From: Malaya genurostris
Lineage: Eukaryota > Arthropoda > Insecta > Diptera > Culicidae
Length of the DNA: 64,000 nt
NCBI RefSeq assembly: GCF_030247185.1
Contig: NC_080572.1
Coordinates: 186,028,866 to 186,092,865 of the forward strand
Direction: 5' to 3'
The translations under genes were made by a program, and so were the position numbers. Below the pieces are notes generated by a model, which was not told the origin of the DNA, made no database searches, and worked only from the letters and a program-made list of their open reading frames with translations. Position 1 is the stretch's first letter. Each line of letters opens with the position of its first letter. Of the stretch, positions 43,880-55,612 are shown one piece after another.

Positions 43880-44815
43880 CATGTATAACCTTTTTAAATT
43901 CTACGTCAACTTATGGGACCATAATACCTTCCATTTGAATTTGTGAAATATCGGTTCAGTAATTTCAGAGAAATTGAAGTGGTTTCCTGTTTGAAATATA
44001 CGATGACATTCTCCAGGACTTCCGGAACCGGTAACTGAAATCCAGTAAACCCAAAATCAAAGTAGTTGATCATCAAGTAACCAGACCAGCCCAACTGAAG
44101 CATTATACAACAATTAGGAAGTATTTTGCTAGATTTTTCAGTGTTGAATGTTAAATTTTTACCCTTATCAGCCTGGGAATTGAATTGAAGTTAAAAGAGC
44201 TTTCATTTGAACCTGAAATTGAGAACATTGGCCGAGCGATCTTTAAGAAAAATTAGAGGACTTTTTTCCCTTTGTTTGTCGATTTTGCCCCGTTACTCCG
44301 GAAGAAAATCAATTAAGCAATCTCAGAGACATTCGAGAGCAAATTTTTCTTATTTTGCACATTTTACTTCCTTACTATCGACCCTGAAGTTCGATCAAGA
44401 TAAATTTCAATAACAGACTATGAGACCAGGAGACTTTTCATTTGAATTTGAGTTAGTGAAAATCGGTCTAGTCATCTCCAAGAAAATCGAGTGTATATTT
44501 TTGTTACATACACACACCGACATTTTCTTATCTCGACGAACTGATTCGAATAATATACGACACTCGATCCTTCGGATCTGGATTAAAAAACTGGTGTTCA
44601 TAGTAATTGCATAGCCTCTAGACAGACAAAACACTTTAATGAAATGTTTTGTACTTTCACCCAGCAACTTCGGAACGGGAAATCGAATCTTAAAAAAATT
44701 CGAAATTTCTAGGGTATTCTAGTCGTTTTGATTGGAACTTAATTGGTGTGCATAAAAATGTTACACACACAGATATTAGGGGATCTCGATGAACACAGTG
44801 ATTGCAAAGCCTTTT
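43880..44815 (-). repeat. Degenerate culicine repeat copies, minus orientation
   Basis: The stretch contains reverse-strand versions of the family's modules: a GGGACCATAATACCTTCCAT segment, GTGAAAATCGGTCTAGTCATCT followed by AAAATCGAGTG, and an ACACACACCGACATTTTCTTAT block near 44510. At least two partial copies seem to lie end to end. No coding capacity. Confidence 0.5.
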
Positions 44816-44828
44816 TTATATAAAACAC

Positions 44829-44998
44829 AGCCTTGGTACTACATTTTTAGTAGAAATTTACCTTCTGTTTCAACAGTGGTTAGTTAATGTTACGATCCTA
44901 CTGACAATCATAATTGTTCCAGGTCGAGTCTCGAACATACGACAATCGGCTTATATTCAAATCAACGCCCTACGCATTAAACTGCCAACCCATGGTAA
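44829..44998 (-). mobile_element. Feilai-type tRNA-derived SINE
   Basis: On the minus strand it starts with a tRNA-like head (A-box region ending near 44998, B-box region with ATGTTCGAGACTCGACC) and ends CCAAGGCTGTG at 44829. It shares its body with the copies at 29113-29286 and 57237-57435 but is more diverged. Confidence 0.65.
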
Positions 44999-46196
44999 GC
45001 CTTTTTAAATTACGAAGGTAAAAAGATCTCAATCTGAATATCATCAGATTGAAAATAATGAAACATACCGTAATTGGAAAATACTCATTTTCATTAAAAC
45101 CGTCCACTGCGTGCTTATCACAGGCGGTGAGCATCTTCGATGTCTACCCGACTAAAAGAAAATACTTTTAGAAAAACTTATTGAAGCCAACGACAATCAA
45201 CGATTTTCCCCATCTCATAACGATTTCAATTTTAAACAATAATCGATATGGTGGTTTGTACTACTTACATATAGTCAGATATTGTGAAACATGCTAGAGA
45301 ATTAGAATGCAACATCTGTTTTCCATTGGCTCTGGAATATAAACGCCATACTCTATTGAGCCATTCTTCGAAAAGTGTTAATAAAAAATAGATTCGGTAT
45401 TTATTTTGAATTGGAAGAACTTACTGCAAAGCATAACCAGTGATGCTACGCTGAACTTGTAGTTGTTCAATTATTTCTTCCTACTCGGGTATGCACTCGC
45501 GCTCAAGAAAATCTCGGATGGAAAGTATTTCCCTCTACCAGTTTCAATTAAAAACAAGAGACGGTCGTTTTGAATAAAGCACCGACTCCTCTAAATTGGT
45601 TGCATTTACTAGCAAGCGAAGTGCAAAGGTGTGCAGTGAATTATAAGAAGCTATTTTCCAGTCTTCTTGCTTTTTCCCATTCCCGAGAAATGGACCCATT
45701 ATTAGGAAAGTTGCCATCTGAATGGAATTCCCAGCGTACTTTCGGTGAAAATAAACGCGTTCGGCTGCAGGTGAAGTTTCGCAATTCAGTAAAACTCGGC
45801 GGAATGTTGGATGAGCCAATCGACACTTCTTCCCTGAACTTTTTATAGACTTTTCGTTTCTTGTTCGAAACGATATTCCTCCATCGCATTTTATGGCGCT
45901 TTACTGCCACAATAAAGCATTATACTGACGGCTATATAAAACAAAAGCAGCATGACATATTCTACTACAGAACATCAACCGGGTGTGATAGCCGATGGAA
46001 GTGTAATTTTCAGAGCCAATAAATTTAAATTTCAATCGTCCCTGTCACGCTAACGATCGCCTTCGAATTCGCGCTGCCTATAATAGAGTAGACCTCTGCA
46101 TTGGGAAAGTCACCCAATTTCATGCCGCCGAAGTTAAATGAACTGCGAAAGGCTCTTCATCCGCGCACAGAAGACGACTGTTGGAACGTCACGTAA
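44999..46196. other. No recognised gene
   Basis: Mixed composition. Overlapping frames on both strands at 45544-45910 (about 90 codons each) point to open DNA rather than one gene. The last 150 bp are GC-richer. Confidence 0.35.
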
Positions 46197-46724
46197 ATGA
46201 ACGGGAAATCAAGATTAAAATCAACTCATTTCCAACTACCATCAGCGAACAGCCAATCGACCAAAAAGCCCCCTACAAGCCAGTCGGCGAACAGGACAGG
46301 ACATCAATTCGTATTTGTCTGTTGTGAAAACCACTCGGCACAGTTGTGCATCGAATTCGACATCGAAATCTCAGCATGGGATTGGGAGGATGTACTGACT
46401 TGTTTGCCAATCCTTTCGACTAAACCGAACAAAATCGATTTTCCTACCAGTCGGCGGCTAGCTCATCCTATATCGAAAAACGCCATTAATTGCGTCCCCG
46501 TTTCTCATCCCGGAATGCCTGCCGCATCCGATGGCAGAGTCGCGTACGAAACCCAAAGTGGGAGTTACGAGGCCGACGAAATGCATAGATTGGTTTGGAA
46601 TTGCAACCGGCCGAACAATCTAGTATTGAATCACGATTCAGATATTTCGCAACAGTGTCAACCGATAGTACGAACACAGTTTGCTAAAATATTCCAAATA
46701 TTAAAACTTGAATTAAGTAAGTAA
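46197..46724 (+). CDS. 175-codon open frame, unknown
   Basis: This is the longest frame outside transposons. The predicted protein is Ser-, Asn- and Pro-rich at its start (SANSQSTKKPPTSQSANR), has two cysteines in VCCENHS, and shows no signal peptide, membrane segment or recognised domain. Its codon use looks ordinary and the region is not obviously repetitive. The frame ends with AAGTAAGTAACG, in which GTAAGT could be a splice donor, so it might be part of an exon. It could equally be chance in GC-richer DNA. Confidence 0.25.
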   Translation: MNGKSRLKSTHFQLPSANSQSTKKPPTSQSANRTGHQFVFVCCENHSAQLCIEFDIEISAWDWEDVLTCLPILSTKPNKIDFPTSRRLAHPISKNAINCVPVSHPGMPAASDGRVAYETQSGSYEADEMHRLVWNCNRPNNLVLNHDSDISQQCQPIVRTQFAKIFQILKLELSK

Positions 46725-47899
46725 CGAAAAAGAAAAACAGTAGTCGTTAATTCAACTGTCCTATTGACCTCGTCGACCAATTTGCTCAAGACAAAAAAAT
46801 AACGGTTGAATTTTCGTAATTCTATCCGCCAATACAATTTCAATAACTCACATACTGAACGGAGAGCTGACGACTCATTAAACTTTTATTTGTGTTCTTA
46901 CGAAACTTATTCGTATCCATGCTATAGAATTTTACTAAAATAGATCATTGAGAATTGTGGATGCCCTGAAAAGGACAGTTTAGTTTGTTGATGTTGACGA
47001 TGGGAGGTGCTCATCACGTTCATCCAGCTCTCCGTGATCGAGGTAATCCTCTGTTTTTCTCGAATACGAAGGAACAGCGAAATCTCGATGAAAATGTCTC
47101 CCATGCAAAGCGAATGGCGGACAAACGGTTTATTTGATGATGTGCATAGCTATCTTTCATGCATTCACGAACCGCACTAAGTGCAAATTGATTTTATACT
47201 AATTCTTGTTTTGTGAAGGAGCCCAATTCAAACACAAACATACACTTTGAATAGCGAAATTCCTACGAAAACCTTTATTACTTGTGCGAAGTGAACGGTG
47301 CATGAAATCACCCAACAGACGGATGCATTTTAGCATAGCAACCTTCTCTACGGTAGTATCGAGCAGAAGAGAGCGCAAGTTGGAAAAACATGGACTTCAT
47401 TCGCTTTATACCATTCCAAAACATCTTTGGCGTAGTGACAAGATGCCAAATCGAACTAGAATAGCGAGGGAGCGTCATGCCTTCGTAGGAAGGGTAACAA
47501 TCGCTTCTTTAGGCACTCTTCAAGGTATATTTCTATATTTAGTGTTCCAATATAGATGTGGCTTTGCCTCAATGCTCGAAGCTGGAAGCTGTTTGAAGCC
47601 TTCAAGCACATAGGTTTCATCGTCCATTATCACGCAGGAAAACATCGTCAAATATTCGCCATATATTTATTTATTTCAGCCGTCATATTCTGCTTATCAT
47701 TACGGTTCGATACTGTTTTCACCTTGAACCACTTCATATCTTGTCGGTGCTTGAAAGTATGCACGAAAGTTGGGGACAAGCTTGTAGTATAATCAAAAAC
47801 AAAAATTGATTGTTCACAATGAACCGACATACGTTCATTGGTCTGCAAAATAGTTCACGCGTTGATGAAGTATTTTCAAAGATATACGTATTTAGGGGT
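46725..47899. other. No recognised gene
   Basis: A plus-strand frame of 109 codons at 47284-47613 lacks any family resemblance. No repeat structure is visible. Confidence 0.35.
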
Positions 47900-47908
47900 G
47901 TCCAGATT

Positions 47909-48638
47909 GGGAGCGGGTCATATCGCCGAAAGCCATTTCACCGCAAGTCGTTTCGCCGAATAGGTCATTTCGCCGAAAATCGTTTCGCCGAAAGGGTCAT
48001 TTCACCAAAAGGGTCATTTCGCCGAAAGGGTCATATTTCATGCATGTTATGTCTTCTGTATAACTGATGTGGCGCAGCCGCCGACCCGCCGTCGGAAGCG
48101 GCGGCCTCTTGCATACAAACCTGTAACCGCCTCGTTTGCCCGGCCCACTCAAAGCTAGGTTTCTTTGCTTTAGTTAGGTCCGAACAAGCGGTAGCGAGGT
48201 CGGACAGCACATGAACCAAAACGATGTGGCGTAGCCGCATTAGATATTTTTTCATTTTCACTTAACAAACGGAAAATACCACCTACATTGTCCTGGTAGA
48301 TACACCTATGCAATTGCTTTGATGCTTAGTAGCTAATAGTCAACAAGTTTTCTTGGGAACTACAATGGTAGGTCAACAAAACGGGCGTTAACGCTATCAT
48401 CTTTCGTTTGTCTTTAATTTAAATCAATTCTAGTTATGATTTCAAGACGTTTTCAGGATTCGACGAAATGACCCTTTCGGCGAAATGACCCTTTCGACGA
48501 AATGGCTTTCGGCGAAATGGCATTCGGCGAAGTGACCCATTCGGCGAAATGTCATTCGGCGAAATAACCCATTCGGCGAAATGGCTTTCGGCGAAACGGC
48601 TTTCGGCGAAATGGCTTTTGGCGAAATGACCCTGATCC
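47909..48638. mobile_element. Foldback element made of GGCGAAATG subrepeats, 9 bp target duplication
   Basis: GTCCAGATT lies directly outside both ends (47900-47908 and 48639-48647). The arms consist of reiterated short units in inverse orientation: TTTCGCCGAAAGGGTCA-type on the left (47918-48035) and GGCGAAATGACCC or GGCGAAATGGCTTTC on the right (48455-48630). The core has GC-rich DNA with GATGTGGCGCAGCCGCCGAC and GATGTGGCGTAGCCGCATT. No transposase. The arm architecture is like foldback elements; the superfamily is not assigned. Confidence 0.8.
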
Positions 48639-48647
48639 GTCCAGATT

Positions 48648-48839
48648 TTGTACTTTACATTGAAATACGTCACGAGCTTATGTTAGAATAACATTTATAT
48701 TCCATGAATACGAATAAGCCAGACATCAAATTGATAAAAGTCTCATGTCCTTAAGTTTTCATCTGTACAAAATTATTGACACAAAGGATGAAGCCGGGTT
48801 TGCATATAAAACTGACCCCAAAAAGAAATAGAATTGATA
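48648..48839. other. No recognisable feature
   Basis: A short AT-rich spacer between two transposable elements. Confidence 0.4.
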
Positions 48840-49671
48840 TAAGTTGTTTGAAAGGGTTTATATTGGAGATGGTTTTTCCAAAATTTTAATCCTTTAACTG
48901 CAGTATTTGTGGAGTTAGAGTGGTTCTTCTGATTTTCATTTTATTTAAATTTTTGAAAAACCTCTTCAACAAAAAAATTTAAAAAAAATCAGGAATATTT
49001 TATATATATTTTTTTTTTCATGGGAAACCTTTCTGATTTTTTTCAAAATTTTTTATTTGCACTTACAATTTTGGTACCACTCTAGATTTTACATCAAGAA
49101 TAAATCATTTATGAGTACATTACACTGTATTTTCAGATTTTTAAAAGATGTGGACGAGTATAATATCAGACATTTAAAAAAATCATTCGAAAAACCATGT
49201 GTCTCCATAAAATTATCATCCGATGGAGATGCATGGTGTTTAGTTCTAAAATCATTATTAAAACATACCCTTAGAACATAATACCATGCGTTTTCATCTA
49301 TAACTTGAGTTCAGAGCTTGAGTCTCGATTTAGCAAGTAATTATGTAGGGAAACAGTTCGTTTGAACGCATTAGTGAACATGTTGCCAGTGGACGGTTGT
49401 ATTTCATAAGGAGTTATAGAAACATGAATCAGCACTAATGAATTGACAAATATTTAGGTTTTGATTTACGGTTTCAAGTTTTTATCCATGAACTGATGTC
49501 ATTCTACATTTATTTTATATTTATATGCCAATCAAATAAATCAACCAACACACTGTAGTCAATTTTAATCTTTAAAACCTTCCTAATCGAATAATGGCGC
49601 GTGGCAACGATATCGTGGTGTTTGATGAATTCGTGCATTCATTCACTTATGACCGCTGAAAAATAAAAGTA

Positions 49672-50772
49672 ATAAGGAGTGTATCGATAAGTAGTTAGCA
49701 ACATTCAAACAGTTATTACTCTGAAATGGCTTAATTTTTTGCAGCGTGTTTAGCGGTGACATGTTTGTTTACATGTCAATAACAGCTGCGCAATCGATTG
49801 GTTTCGGTACGGTTTATCGTTTCAATGATGAGTCGAATTGATCCGGAAACGCGGAAGAAAATTCTGCACACTTGGTGCTCAGAAAGCGGTGTCACGTACA
49901 ACGAAATTGCAAAACGGGTGAGAGTGCACCATACCAGTGTCAAAAATACTATCGCGAAGTTCGGTAAGACCCTTTCCATGAAGGATTTGCCCGATCCGGT
50001 AGGAAAACGGGTCCCAGCCAGCCCGGCCGGGACTTAAAAGTGGTTGATTACATCAGGAAAAACCCATCGGCGTCGAGGGGGGTTTTGCAAAGCAGTTCAA
50101 CACCAGCATCGGGATGATTCAGCGGATCAAAGTTCGGAACTCCCTGAAAACGTACAAGAAACAGAAGGTGCCGAAAAAGTCCCTGGTACAGCAAGTTCAG
50201 GCCAAAACAAAAGCGCGAAAACTGTATAACCGGATTCTACAGATTAAAGACGGATGCATCCTGATCGACAACGAAACCTACTCCAAGGAAGACTCTCTAG
50301 CGCTGCCCGGACCGCAATATTATACGAAATCGGTGTACCAGGACCTGGAAAACGCTGACACCACGGTGGCGATGGAAAAGTTTGGGCAGAAGGTGTTGGT
50401 CTGGCAAGCAATTTGTACCTGTGGTTTGCGGTCGTCGATTTTCTTCACGAAGGGCACAATTAACGCCAAGGTGTACGAGGAAGAATGTTTGGAGAAGAGA
50501 ATGCTGCCACTGTACAGAAAACATAAGGCTCCTCCTCTCTTCTGGCCGGATTTGGCACTTTCTGAGCACCAAGTGTGCAGAATTTTCTTCCGCGTTTCCG
50601 GATCAATTCGACTCATCATTGAAACGATAAACCGTACCGGAACCAATCGAATGCGCAGCTGTTATTGACATGTAAACAAACATGTCACCGCAAAACACGC
50701 TGCAAAAAATTAAGCCATTTCAGAGTAATAACTGTTTGAATGTTGCTAACTACTTATCGATACACTCCTTAT
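49672..50772 (+). mobile_element. Rearranged mariner with an inverted copy of its own 5' end
   Basis: Both termini read ATAAGGAGTGTATCGATAAG, with TA outside (49670-49671 and 50773-50774), as expected of Tc1/mariner insertion. The terminal identity runs ~225 bp because the right end (about 50560-50772) is an inverted copy of the left end and includes the start of the transposase frame. The true 3' half of the transposase is missing. The two termini could still serve as substrates for transposase supplied elsewhere. Confidence 0.85.
49825..50566 (+). pseudogene. Transposase of the DD37E-like mariner, truncated
   Basis: The N-terminal helix-turn-helix region is open at 49825-50037 (MSRIDPETRKKILHTWCSES, then NEIAKRVRVHHTSVKNT). 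After a frameshift the catalytic part at 50114-50566 has the first aspartate in ILIDNETYS, the marker LPGPQYYTKS, then KVLVWQAICTCG, and the second aspartate in FWPDLA. There the frame crosses into the inverted 5' copy, so the third catalytic residue and C-terminus are absent. The catalytic part resembles the copies at 58.7 and 62.7 kb. Confidence 0.8.
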
Positions 50773-51439
50773 TACTAGGTAAATCACGTCAGGCATGCGG
50801 ACGTGTGCAATTAACATTAGAAATTGATTTCTTTTATCATTTTTAATTACTTCAATACCCAAGACCTGAACTCTTATATAGTTATAGATGAAAACGCATC
50901 GTATTTAGTTCTTAAGGTGACTGGTGTATGATTTCAGAACTAAATACCATGCGTCTCCATTAGATGATAATTTTCTGGAGACACATGGCTTTTTTAAGTC
51001 TGATATTATACAAATGTCGAAAATTTTGAAAATTTTTTTCTCACATGAAATACATTTTGAAAAATTCGAAAAAAAAAACGGAAAGGTTTCTCATGATTCT
51101 TAAAATATTCCTGATTTTTTTTAATTTTTTTACTAAAGAGGTTTTTGAAAAATTTAAATAAAATGAAAATCAGAAGAAACACCCTAACTCCACAAACACG
51201 GTAGTTAAAGAGTTAAAATTTTGACAAAATCATCTCCAACACAAACCTTTTCAAACAGCATACATTTATTTTAATTCGAGCAATTCCAGAAATGCTTAGC
51301 AGATTATCAGACTCGACCTTCTCCGATTTGGATGAAACTTTGCACATGGCTTCAGTATGGCAAACCATAAACTTTGAACCTGGCTTCAGTATGGCAAACC
51401 ATAAGCTTTGAACCGATGGAGAGGTCAATCCGACTCACG

Positions 51440-52075
51440 ACTGATTTTTAAAAAGGGCGTATTTCACAAAAATTGCCTTTTTCAAGTCGTTGTAACTCGG
51501 AAACCGTTAATTGTACAAAAATGGCGTTCAGGAAGAAGTTGTAGGGAATCGATTGGGCACTCTAAAAAAATATACACTGAAAAATGTTTTTGATTTTTTT
51601 TTTCAATAATTACTAAATTATCCGAAAACGTTAAATAAAAAATAAACAGGGTTTTGATTTTTTTTTGATAAGTTTTATTTTAAAGCTGTTATTAAAACCT
51701 ACAGATTGATGGCTATCCCATCCGTGCCTTTTGCAAAATTAAGAAGTTACAGCTAAAACAATTTACGGGTTGCATGCAAATGATCAAGTTCTTCTCGTTG
51801 TAATTCTAAAACCGTTAATCGTACAAAAATGACGTCCAGGAAGAAGTAGTAGGGAATCAATTGGCACTCTAAAAAAATATACACTGAAAAAAAATTGATT
51901 TTTTTTCTCAATAATTTCAAAATGAACCAAAAAATTAAATTAAAAACAATCAGGATTCCGATTTTTTTGATAGTTTTTATTTTAAAGCTCATATTAAAAC
52001 CTACAGATTGATGGCTATCCCATCCGTGCCTTTTGGAAAATGAAGAAGTTACAGCTAAAACAATTTACAGATATA
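51440..52075. repeat. ~290 bp tandem repeat, two units
   Basis: Units at about 51480-51770 and 51780-52070 share GTACAAAAATG, AGGAAGAAGT, GTAGGGAATC, AAAAAAATATACACTGAAAA, a poly-T stretch, and ATTGATGGCTATCCCATCC, ending GAAGTTACAGCTAAAAC. Before them (51340-51415) a shorter unit with AGTATGGCAAACCATAA is also repeated twice. Probably part of a repeat family; no gene. Confidence 0.8.
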
Positions 52076-52301
52076 TTCGAAATTTCAAATTCTCGTTGGA
52101 AGACAATCCTTTAAACAGTAAATTATTATTCTACAGGTTGAAGGCAATAAATTTGTTCATGATATCCTTTCTTCTAAAAGTAGCTGTTCTTGAGATACTT
52201 GGATATTTAATTATAACACCATTTTTTATATTTCCATCAATTGTTTATTTGCTTGCAATATCTACAATAATTACATGTACATGAATAATTCTTAATTATA
52301 T

Positions 52302-53912
52302 TTAAGGTTTTAAGTTTTTGATAATTGTATGAGTACTACGTGCATCGTCATTCGAATACAGTTTTGTGGCGATTGTGGTTTCTGAAATCGGAACGAAAGA
52401 ATGGTATTTCTGTGTGCCTGTAATCATTTTGGTATCCTTATAAACACTACTCCACTCGGTCACACCCCGTTCATATTCTTCTTGTGACACGTAACAAAAA
52501 GACATGGTCGTGAATGCATCTCGACGTCTCTGCTCTGCCCATTCATATAATTGTTTTGCAGTTGTGATTGGGTGTTCATGTAGTTTAGTCAAGCTTTCAC
52601 GTCGTGACATTCGCTTTAAATTACCCCCGAGTGCATCACATGGTCCTTTATCATGAGAAGTTACAACACAGTTGCCACTCAGCATCAATGTTATACATTG
52701 ATTTAAATTTACAGAGACTTGCAAAATTTTTTCTGTTTTTGTACTGCGAGGCAGCTCCGTCAGACATAAATATTGCTTTTTTAATTTGAATTTTGTCTTT
52801 CAAAAATGACATTAATTGTGAAATAAACACTTGAACCGCGATGGTATCGTGTTTAAGCACTTCTGAAATCACAATGAAACTTAAATGTTTAAGCTCTTCT
52901 GATTCTCTATAATAAATTTCAAACGGATGAATGGTTGCTTGATCATTATTCCAATAGTGGCTTTGAACAGCATCCTGAAGCCCAAATGAAAAATTTTTTG
53001 AAAAATCACAAATAATTTCAATTTCTCCTGCTTTTAAATTAGATTTTGCCTTTTTAAGAAAATCAGATTGCTGATTTTTAATAAAATCATGAGTCACAAG
53101 TGTTTTCTAATGTTTCGCAAAAATATGTTGCAAAATCTTTTACTGGTTTGACAAATTTCTCTAGATCACATCTGACAGTAGAAACCCATTGTTCAAATCT
53201 TATCTCAGTCAAATCACGTTCCTCGAAATTGTCTAAAATGCTTCTTTCCAGATCTTGTGTCGCTGGACAACTTTTGCATTCACGGAGGTAGCAGGATCTT
53301 TTTGATGAGTCACATAATAGCTTTTTTGAATAATAATTCTTATCATCATATTTGAAATATTTTTCAACAGCATGAATCATTAATGAAACATTCTCATGAA
53401 TTGTGCAAACACATACGTTATGTGAACCAGAACTTCCAAGCAACTTGCAGTGTTTGGTCTTAATGCTGCAAATGTACTAAATCCAATATTTCGATCTGGA
53501 AATTTCTTTCAATGATGAATAAAGCCAACGTTTTTGTTTGCGTTCACACTTACCATTCATTTTGACTGTGACGCAATCTCTTGATCCCGGCATGACTCTG
53601 CTGACGTCATCGCGGTTGGAATATTGAAGCACCTCGTTTTCAATAGTTTCGTTCCTGCTGCGTCCCGTTTGTTTCTTGGTTGTTTTTTTCGTCCGTTGAT
53701 TCTCTTGCCTCCGACATAAAGTATTTGTTCGCCTTGAATTGGGTGAAAGAAGATGCTGAATTGATTGAAGCTGCTGAAGGTACTTCCTCTAAATAGTATT
53801 GCGATGTGGATGGTTGTGGTTCCTTTGTTGACTGCCCTTCTGTTTCCGACGTATGACTTTCCTTATAAGCCCGCCTACGACAGCGATCACAAATGCTTAA
53901 CGTGGTATTCAA
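52302..53912 (-). pseudogene. Decayed transposon-like gene of unknown family
   Basis: Four minus-strand open pieces follow one another (53640-53912, 53087-53443, 52651-53097, 52302-52724) and read as one broken protein. It starts MNTTLSICDRCRRRAYK with a Ser/Thr-rich region, then a cysteine-rich part (NVCVCTIHENVSLM, CYLRECKSCPAT), then FEQWVSTVRCDLE, ICDFSKNF and LQDAVQSHYWNNDQATIHP. Later come FMSDGAASQYKNRKNF and TSHDKGPCDALGGNLKR, ending with RQLYEWAEQRR-like wording. I remember proteins with this wording as highly repeated in arthropods and other animals and suspect a transposase with an Asp-rich catalytic core, but do not name a superfamily. Frameshifts lie near 53450-53640 and 52720. 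Confidence 0.6.
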
Positions 53913-54049
53913 TTGACCCTTGCACTTTTGAGCTTCTAATTTTCCATTTATGGTTTCTGTTCATTGGAAAAATTTTCCGGAACACTCAAAAGTGCCGCTC
54001 TTATTTTCCGATTCCGGGAATACCAGAAAAAGTGGTTCAATATTCCCAA

Positions 54050-54440
54050 ACGAAGTTTATTTCGATTGCTCAGGGATGGCTACAGCGATCTTCACAATCT
54101 TAGATTCAAATGGAAAGTATTATGATCTCATACTAAATTCCTGAATTTTATCCAGATCCAACATCCAGCTCCAGATTTATAGGGTGATGAGTGCCTAAAT
54201 TTAGGACCAACGATACAAACAACTTTAAAAAATCCTCTCATTGGGCTCAAAACTAAGTCGGATCGACTTCGATTGTACCGGCTACGGAAATATTTCCGAG
54301 TGGAACTTTCTTCATTTTCTCAAAGATAGCTTCACCAATCTAAGAGCTGTTTCAATTTGTAGGTGACACTAGTTGATACTTTCATTCCGGAATCAAAGAA
54401 AAGTATTTTGAAGAATACCATAATATTATATATTCATGAT
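54050..54440 (+). repeat. Partial culicine repeat
   Basis: Family modules are visible: CAGGGATGGCTACAGCGATCTT, TTAGATTCAAATGG, ATCCAGATCCAACATCC and TATAGGGTGATGAGTG. The head is missing. Confidence 0.55.
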
Positions 54441-54793
54441 TTCAATATTTATTATAGGAAGCAAGTAAATTTAAATCTACATAAAGATATGACAAATCTT
54501 TCGAGCGACAGTTTACAAACCGCAGTCTCCCGATGAAACCCCAAATACCAGCGTATTTGTTCTCGATAAGACTCTAAACGAGCTGTGTAATCATAACCGG
54601 TGAGCCTGCGACAGGACAAAGCGATTGACCCCATCGAGAACCATACCGGTATTGACAGCATTTGGCAAGCGGTAAGCCCGGCTCCGGTGGTCATCGATTT
54701 GGAAAAACAGGAGCTCATTTAGTCCTTTTCAAACGGAGCTTGGCCACAACCGAGTACGGCAGAAGCGACCGCTAAACATTGCACGCAACTTGG

Positions 54794-54830
54794 CCGGTTA
54801 TTTGAACTATAGCCGAGTTCAAATAACCGG
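54794..54830. other. Perfect 15 bp-stem hairpin
   Basis: CCGGTTATTTGAACT and AGTTCAAATAACCGG pair exactly around a seven-base loop (ATAGCCG). It is isolated in otherwise unremarkable DNA. It is not followed by a T-run, and its function, if any, is unknown. Confidence 0.8.
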
Positions 54831-55612
54831 GTTATTGCTTGTTAACAACCTATTCGACATATGTAAAATAAAATACCAGTTGATTTAAGTTTATCTCACA
54901 GCGGCCTGGCCAAAGCCGGGTAATAAATACCGGAGAAGAGGGAAATATATTTTCCTACATGCAAAAACCATACTCGGGTGCTAAAGGACAGGAAAGGGCC
55001 TGGAGTACCTGCGGAAGGCATCATCCGTTCACGACGTATAGTTGCCAATGATGGCAGTAAACGTCTATATACACTCCACACTGAGATCTTGATAGTTGTT
55101 CATATGTAGCGTGTGTGCCGCTGATCCTGCTGCTGCTTTTCGTTGAGATTAAATTCTCTGTTCTAGCACAACAGTACCGTATATTTACATTCATGTAGCA
55201 AACCACACACACACACACACACGAGGTCGCATAAGTATAAGCGTATCGAGCAAAAGAGATTATCCTGGCTGCAATAACGCAGTTGAACTTTTCATTGGTT
55301 TGGTTTGCCGCTACGAAACTGGTTTGTTTCGTTCTTCAATGCATGAAGCACGATTTCTGACTATTCAGGTCGAACATAGGATTGTTCGAATTTCGTATTA
55401 AGGATAGTTACAACCAATGGAGACGGCAGTACTTTTTAGATAGAGTTCGATCATCAGATTGATTACGAAAGCAAATCAGTAACATGTTTATAAAAATCTA
55501 ACAACCATAGCCAAGCTTCAAAACTGAACCATCCCTCGTCATAGGTTCCGTTCTCAATTGTCGTGTGTGTTCTGAGATTGAAAATTTGAACGCACAAACA
55601 AAAAAACGCACG

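Larger units (their letters stand above)
48840..51265. mobile_element. Element with ~400-450 bp inverted arms, mariner nested inside
   Basis: The left arm (48840-49310) and right arm (50880-51265) are inverted copies with scattered changes. Shared blocks include GTTTGAAA, TTGGAGATG, TTTGTGGAGTTAG, ATTTTCATTTTATTTAAAT and GGAGA[CT]GCATGGT. The arms end near GTTTGAAAGG and its complement. Between them lie about 460 bp of spacer and a mariner (49672-50772). No transposase of its own is seen. Confidence 0.7.

Noticed and set aside
47909..48638. CRISPR-like array of short repeats
   Set aside because: Units are directly abutting and degenerate with no unique spacers, inverted at the two ends, and flanked by a target duplication: a foldback element.
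50320..50646. 108-codon minus-strand frame resembling the mariner N-terminus
   Set aside because: It is the inverted copy of the mariner's own 5' end running into antisense transposase, not a separate gene.
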